From JTS-RE94 sp041750795 (GTDB taxonomy: Bacteria; Planctomycetota; Planctomycetia; Pirellulales; PALSA-1355), in contig JBGSYQ010000432.1 of the NCBI GenBank assembly GCA_041750795.1, positions 1 to 19,605 of the forward strand: a stretch of 19,605 bases of DNA. The letters are read 5' to 3'. Positions 16,465 to 19,605 of this stretch are shown piece after piece (within the stretch, counting starts at the first letter, position 1; each line of letters begins with the position of its first letter). A model generated the notes under the pieces. That model did not search any database. It was not told the DNA's origin and was given only the letters and a program-made list of their open reading frames with translations. Made by a program: the position numbers and the translations under genes.

Positions 16465-17145
16465 ATGACGAAGTGGATTTGCGTGATGACGGCGTCGGCT
16501 GCCGCCGGGTTCGTCGGGTTCGCGTTGCCAACCGCGGCCGAGGAATTGCCAGTGCTGTTGCGCGAAGACTTCGAGCAGGGCGCAGCGCGCTGGCGACCGT
16601 TCGATCCGAACTCGTGGAAGGTGCTCGAAACGCCGGCAGGGCGCGTGTACAGCCTGTTCGAGCAGAGCAAGTATCAGCCGCCGCATCGCAGCCCGGTCAA
16701 CATCGCGATACTGGAAGACCTGGTGGTGGGCGATTTCGTGCTGGAGGCGCGGCTGCAAAGCACGGTCAAGGACTACAATCATCGCAGCCTGGTGCTGGTG
16801 TTCGGCTATCAGGATCCGGCGCACTTTTATTACGTTCACTTCGGAAAAAAGACCGACGATCACGCCAACCAGGTCTTCATCGTCAACGACGCCCCGCGCG
16901 TGAAGATTTCGACCAGGACCACGCCCGGCACGGCCTGGGACGACGCCTGGCACCAGGTCAAGATCACGCGCAACGCCGGCGACGGTGCGATCGCCGTGTA
17001 CTTCGACGACATGCAAGAGCCGGTGATGACGGCGACCGATTCGACGTTTGCCTGGGGCCAGATCGGCATCGGCGCATTCGACGATTTAGGCAACTTTGAC
17101 GACATTACTTTGGCCGGTCGGCGGATCGATTCGCCGGCCAGGTAA
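16465..17145 (+). CDS. Exported LamG/DUF1080-like beta-sandwich protein
   Basis: A 226-residue protein from the ATG at 16465, with AGGAG 9 bases upstream. A signal peptide ends near PTAA (residue 25). The rest is beta-rich with the pattern of concanavalin-like (LamG/3-keto-disaccharide hydrolase-type) domains: EDFEQGAARWRPFD near the start, then alternating strands with HFYYVHFG, WHQVKITRN, IAVYFDD and IGIGAFDD near the end. Family knowledge: planctomycetes carry many such exported sugar-related proteins. No catalytic residue pair could be assigned, so it may bind rather than cleave. It is 26 bases downstream of hisG, likely co-transcribed, without an obvious functional link. Confidence 0.8.
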   Translation: MTKWICVMTASAAAGFVGFALPTAAEELPVLLREDFEQGAARWRPFDPNSWKVLETPAGRVYSLFEQSKYQPPHRSPVNIAILEDLVVGDFVLEARLQSTVKDYNHRSLVLVFGYQDPAHFYYVHFGKKTDDHANQVFIVNDAPRVKISTRTTPGTAWDDAWHQVKITRNAGDGAIAVYFDDMQEPVMTATDSTFAWGQIGIGAFDDLGNFDDITLAGRRIDSPAR

Positions 17146-17190
17146 ACGTTCGTTTGTTTCGAATCGATCCAGGGATAAGGAGTCTTGTTG

Positions 17191-17655
17191 ATGAGTGCTG
17201 ACAAGCGAGTGGCCGAATTGGGTCTGGAACTTCCCCCCGCGCCGAAACCGGCCGGAGTTTATAAGCCCGTGGTGGTGGCCGGCAACATGGCGTACGTTTC
17301 GGGACATGGCCCGCTGAAGGCGGACGGCACGATGATGATGGGACGCGTCGGCGCCGATACCGATCTGCACGGCGGCCAGACCGCGGCGCGGCAAACAGGC
17401 TTGGCCATTCTCGCCACGCTCAAGTCGCACTTCGGCAGCCTGGATCGCGTGGTACGCGTGGTCAAGTTGTTGGGCATGGTCAATTGCACGCCCGACTTCA
17501 CCGCGCAGCCCCAAGTGATCAACGGCTGCAGCGAACTGTTCCGCGACGTCTGGGGCCCCGACCACGGCGTCGGCGCCCGCAGCGCCGTCGGCATGGGTTC
17601 CCTGCCCGGCAACATTCCCACCGAGATCGAAGTGATCTTCGAGGTGAAGGAATAG
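17191..17655 (+). CDS. RidA/YjgF-family protein
   Basis: A 154-residue protein from the ATG at 17191, which has AAGGAG 8 bases upstream. Two TTG codons just before it are in frame but poorly placed. It has the RidA (YjgF/YER057c/UK114) pattern: VAGNMAYVSGHGP, QTARQTG-type helix LAILATLKSHFGSLDRVVRVVK, and the late ARSAVGMGSLPGNIPTEIEVIFE with the conserved arginine. The length and the GSLD motif fit the roughly 150-residue subgroup. RidA proper hydrolyses reactive enamines and imines, but the activity of this subgroup is less settled. It sits 45 bp after the LamG-like gene on the same strand. A GC-rich inverted repeat begins 3 bases past the stop. Confidence 0.9.
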   Translation: MSADKRVAELGLELPPAPKPAGVYKPVVVAGNMAYVSGHGPLKADGTMMMGRVGADTDLHGGQTAARQTGLAILATLKSHFGSLDRVVRVVKLLGMVNCTPDFTAQPQVINGCSELFRDVWGPDHGVGARSAVGMGSLPGNIPTEIEVIFEVKE

Positions 17656-17657
17656 GG

Positions 17658-17820
17658 GACAGGCTGGAGGGAGCAGGCGGGAGGCTGGAGGAAGATGGCA
17701 GTCCGATATGGTGCGCGCTGCGCGTCGATTGTCGTAACGACATGGCCGGCGCCGTGGCATACGTACGGCGCGCGAGACCGCGCCGCAAGACTTTCTTCGT
17801 CCTCCCGCCTCCCGCCTGTC
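17658..17820. repeat. Imperfect inverted repeat between convergent genes
   Basis: A purine-rich left arm (17658-17694, starting GACAGGC and with GGGAGGC and GGAGGAAG) is mirrored by the right arm (17795-17820, ending GCCTGTC with CCTCCCGCC). Allowing for about 11 extra bases in the left arm, the arms are near-complements. They enclose about 100 bp with no gene. The right arm overlaps the stop codon of the histidine phosphatase gene. Could be a terminator structure or a small mobile element remnant. Confidence 0.45.
17766..17785. terminator. GC hairpin in the convergent gap
   Basis: CGGCGCG (17766-17772) pairs with CGCGCCG (17779-17785) around a 6-base loop. No direct T-run follows on either strand; the nearest is the CTTTCTT at 17791-17797. 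It is a candidate terminator of ridA-side transcription only. Confidence 0.3.
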
Positions 17821-18439
17821 ACAAATCTCCGTCGCCGCTCATCAGATCGTGAAGGTGGCTGGTCTCGTTGAGCGTGTGTACTTTGATCTCGCTTTCCCAG
17901 GTGAGCGTGCTGATCGAACCGTTGGAGAACGTAAACGGATTGCGCTCGGCGGGAATACCTAAGAGCACTTTCAGGCCGGCTGAGAGCGATCCTCCGTGCG
18001 CCATCACGGCGACCGTGTTCCCGTCGCTCTGGCGAATGGCTTCGAGCGCCGCGCCGGCTCGCAGCATGACGTCGCGCCGCGATTCGCCGCCCGGAATGCG
18101 AAAATCGGGGTCCGCCTTGCGCCATTCGGCAGCCACTTCGGGAAAGCGATCATTGATTTCCGGCCAGGTGTGCCCCTGGAAGATGCCGGCGTTGATTTCC
18201 ATCAGTCGCGGATCGGTGACGACCTCCAGCCGCAGCTTGTCGGCCAGGATACGCGCCGATTCGACGGCCCGCGCCAAGGGGCTGGCCACGATCACGTCGA
18301 TGGCTTGCTCGGCCAAAGCGTCGGCCACGGCCTCACACTGGCGCCTCCCCAGCGGCGACAGGTGGCTGTCGGCCTGACCCTGGATGCGCCCCTCGAGATT
18401 GTAGACCGTTTCGCCGTGACGGATGCAGAACAGTTTCAT
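17819..18439 (-). CDS. Histidine phosphatase, phosphoglycerate-mutase-like
   Basis: A 206-residue cytoplasmic protein from the ATG at 18439, preceded by GAGG about 5 bases upstream. The frame extends to 18628, but that part is cysteine/arginine-rich and has no domain. The branch-1 histidine phosphatase motifs are complete: RHG (Arg7, His8, Gly9) with His8 the phospho-acceptor, Arg57 in SPLARAVES, Glu81 as likely acid, and His148 in MAHGGS. The length (about 200) suits GpmB/CobC/broad-specificity phosphatases rather than the longer classical phosphoglycerate mutase. Substrate unknown. No signal peptide. It is convergent with ridA and 91 bases downstream of the protease gene on the same strand. 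Confidence 0.92.
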   Translation of the reverse strand: MKLFCIRHGETVYNLEGRIQGQADSHLSPLGRRQCEAVADALAEQAIDVIVASPLARAVESARILADKLRLEVVTDPRLMEINAGIFQGHTWPEINDRFPEVAAEWRKADPDFRIPGGESRRDVMLRAGAALEAIRQSDGNTVAVMAHGGSLSAGLKVLLGIPAERNPFTFSNGSISTLTWESEIKVHTLNETSHLHDLMSGDGDL

Positions 18440-18530
18440 CGTGCCCTCGAAGTTGCGCACTGACGAAACTAACAGGCACGCGCCGCTTCGGCAACCGCCG
18501 ATTGAGGTAGCACCGACGCCGACAATCGAA

Positions 18531-19605
18531 TTAACGCAGCACGCTCTTGGTGGGCGGCTGCTCAGAGCTCGACCAGCGCACGCCCGCATTGGGCAATGCT
18601 TGCGGCGCCGGCGCAAGTGATGGGGCACGTTTCGACGGCACGTCGAGCGAGGTCAAATGCCGGGCTGCCTGCGCCTGGCGATCGGTGGCCAGTTGTTGCA
18701 GGAAGGCCGGCGACGCGCGGTCGATGCGGATGATCTCGGTGGCCGCTTGCGGGTTATTGAGCGGGCGGACGACGCAAATCACTTCCGCGCCGTCGTTGGC
18801 GGCCGACTCCGCCCCGGTCGGACCCGGCAGCGATGCGCCGCCGGCCACCATGACGGGCTCGGGCATGGAGCTGGCCATCGCCGGCATGGGATTGCCGCTC
18901 GCCAGGCTACTCGGCGCCGGGCGCGGCGCGTAAATGGCCGTCAGGCCAACCTGGTCGAGCTGTTGGTGGATGGACGAAAGCGCCGCGTACAAGCCTTCGT
19001 TGTCGGCCGGGTCGGCCGCGTTGCACACGCCGATCACCAGGCCGTCGGTCGTAAACAACCCGCCGCCGCTGCGTCCTTCGACCGGTGCGCCGGCCACTTG
19101 CAGGTTCTCGGGCGGACCGACGAACTTGTTGATCGACGCGATGTGACTGGGAATCGCCGTGGCCGGTCCGCCGTGATTGCAACCGACCGTAATCACTTTC
19201 ACGCCTCGCGCGACCACGTGCCCCTGGGGCGCCACCGGCGCCACCCGGACCGGCACGCCGGGACGAATGCTCACCAGCGCGATATCGTTCTCCAGGTCGA
19301 ACGACACCAATCGGCCGGGCAGTTTCTGCGGCGCTGCTGCGCCGCACAGGTCGACGAGGATGGTGCCCTTGCCTTGCGAGTCTCGAAAGATGTGGCCGCA
19401 GGTCAGAATCAGCGCGTCGCCGTGCCGCGTATCGATGAGCGTGCCGGAGCCGTAAGAGGAGCCGGTCGGATCTTCGACCTTCAGCCGCACACTGCTGTGG
19501 ATCAAGTCGTCGGGACTGACAGGACCACCGCTGGCTGCCGCGGCCCGCGGCGCGGGCATGCTCACCGGTGTCAGTCGTTCGCGCGTCGGCGCGGCCGAGC
19601 GGCTG
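18531..19605 (-). CDS. Trypsin-like serine protease, N-terminus cut by window edge
   Basis: The frame stays open to base 19605, so the N-terminus is probably outside the window. A GTG at 19565 (GTGAGCATG) is a possible but unsupported start. Numbered from it, the product has a trypsin-like (HtrA-like chymotrypsin fold) domain at about 20-220, with His58 in LTCGHIF, Asp94 in ENDIALV and Ser166 in GRSGGGLF: a complete catalytic triad. The last 130 or so residues are alanine/proline-rich, without a PDZ domain. No signal peptide is visible, consistent with a missing start, as the upstream residues are also unstructured. The minus-strand gap to the histidine phosphatase is 91 bp. Likely an exported or periplasmic protease or a scaffold; target unknown. 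Confidence 0.85.
   Translation of the reverse strand, partial: SRSAAPTRERLTPVSMPAPRAAAASGGPVSPDDLIHSSVRLKVEDPTGSSYGSGTLIDTRHGDALILTCGHIFRDSQGKGTILVDLCGAAAPQKLPGRLVSFDLENDIALVSIRPGVPVRVAPVAPQGHVVARGVKVITVGCNHGGPATAIPSHIASINKFVGPPENLQVAGAPVEGRSGGGLFTTDGLVIGVCNAADPADNEGLYAALSSIHQQLDQVGLTAIYAPRPAPSSLASGNPMPAMASSMPEPVMVAGGASLPGPTGAESAANDGAEVICVVRPLNNPQAATEIIRIDRASPAFLQQLATDRQAQAARHLTSLDVPSKRAPSLAPAPQALPNAGVRWSSSEQPPTKSVLR

Overview
The window is GC-rich, tightly packed bacterial chromosome, most likely from a planctomycete (Pirellulales-like). This is an inference. It rests on the mix of a PEP-CTERM protein, a DUF1080/LamG-like exported protein, an ECF sigma factor paired with a large membrane protein, and an M50-peptidase/HlyD export cluster. 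No rRNA, tRNA, CRISPR array, transposase or phage gene was recognised. Sixteen genes are called, two of them cut by the window edges.

Left part (1-6692): a divergent envelope-export cluster. On the minus strand, reading right to left, lie a tandem-GAF protein fused through one membrane segment to a HlyD-type adaptor, a second, periplasmic HlyD-type adaptor, and a PqqD-like/M50 zinc metalloprotease membrane protein that runs off the left edge. Facing them on the plus strand is a TolC-type outer-membrane lipoprotein. Adaptors and an outer-membrane channel are present, but no ABC, RND or MFS pump is visible. The M50 protein sits where the pump would be. This is the best candidate for an under-described system.

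Middle part (6772-14850): seven minus-strand genes. In coordinate order they are a PEP-CTERM protein, an exported DJ-1/PfpI-family protein, a UreH/NiCoT-like metal permease with a histidine-rich loop, a seven-segment membrane protein with a terpene-cyclase-like repeat, an ECF sigma factor whose end overlaps that membrane gene, an exported tyrosine-phosphatase-like protein ending in a cytochrome c CXXCH motif, and a serine beta-lactamase-like hydrolase. The sigma/membrane pair looks like a sigma and anti-sigma module. The phosphatase-cytochrome fusion is the second unusual find. A 384-bp gap at 7687-8070 holds several hairpins and repeated GTGTCAGG words.

Right part (15129-19605): plus-strand hisI and hisG (histidine synthesis), an exported LamG-like protein and a RidA-family protein. 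Then come, convergent on the minus strand, a histidine-phosphatase (phosphoglycerate-mutase-like) enzyme and a trypsin-like serine protease that is open to the right edge. An imperfect inverted repeat fills the gap between the two convergent groups.
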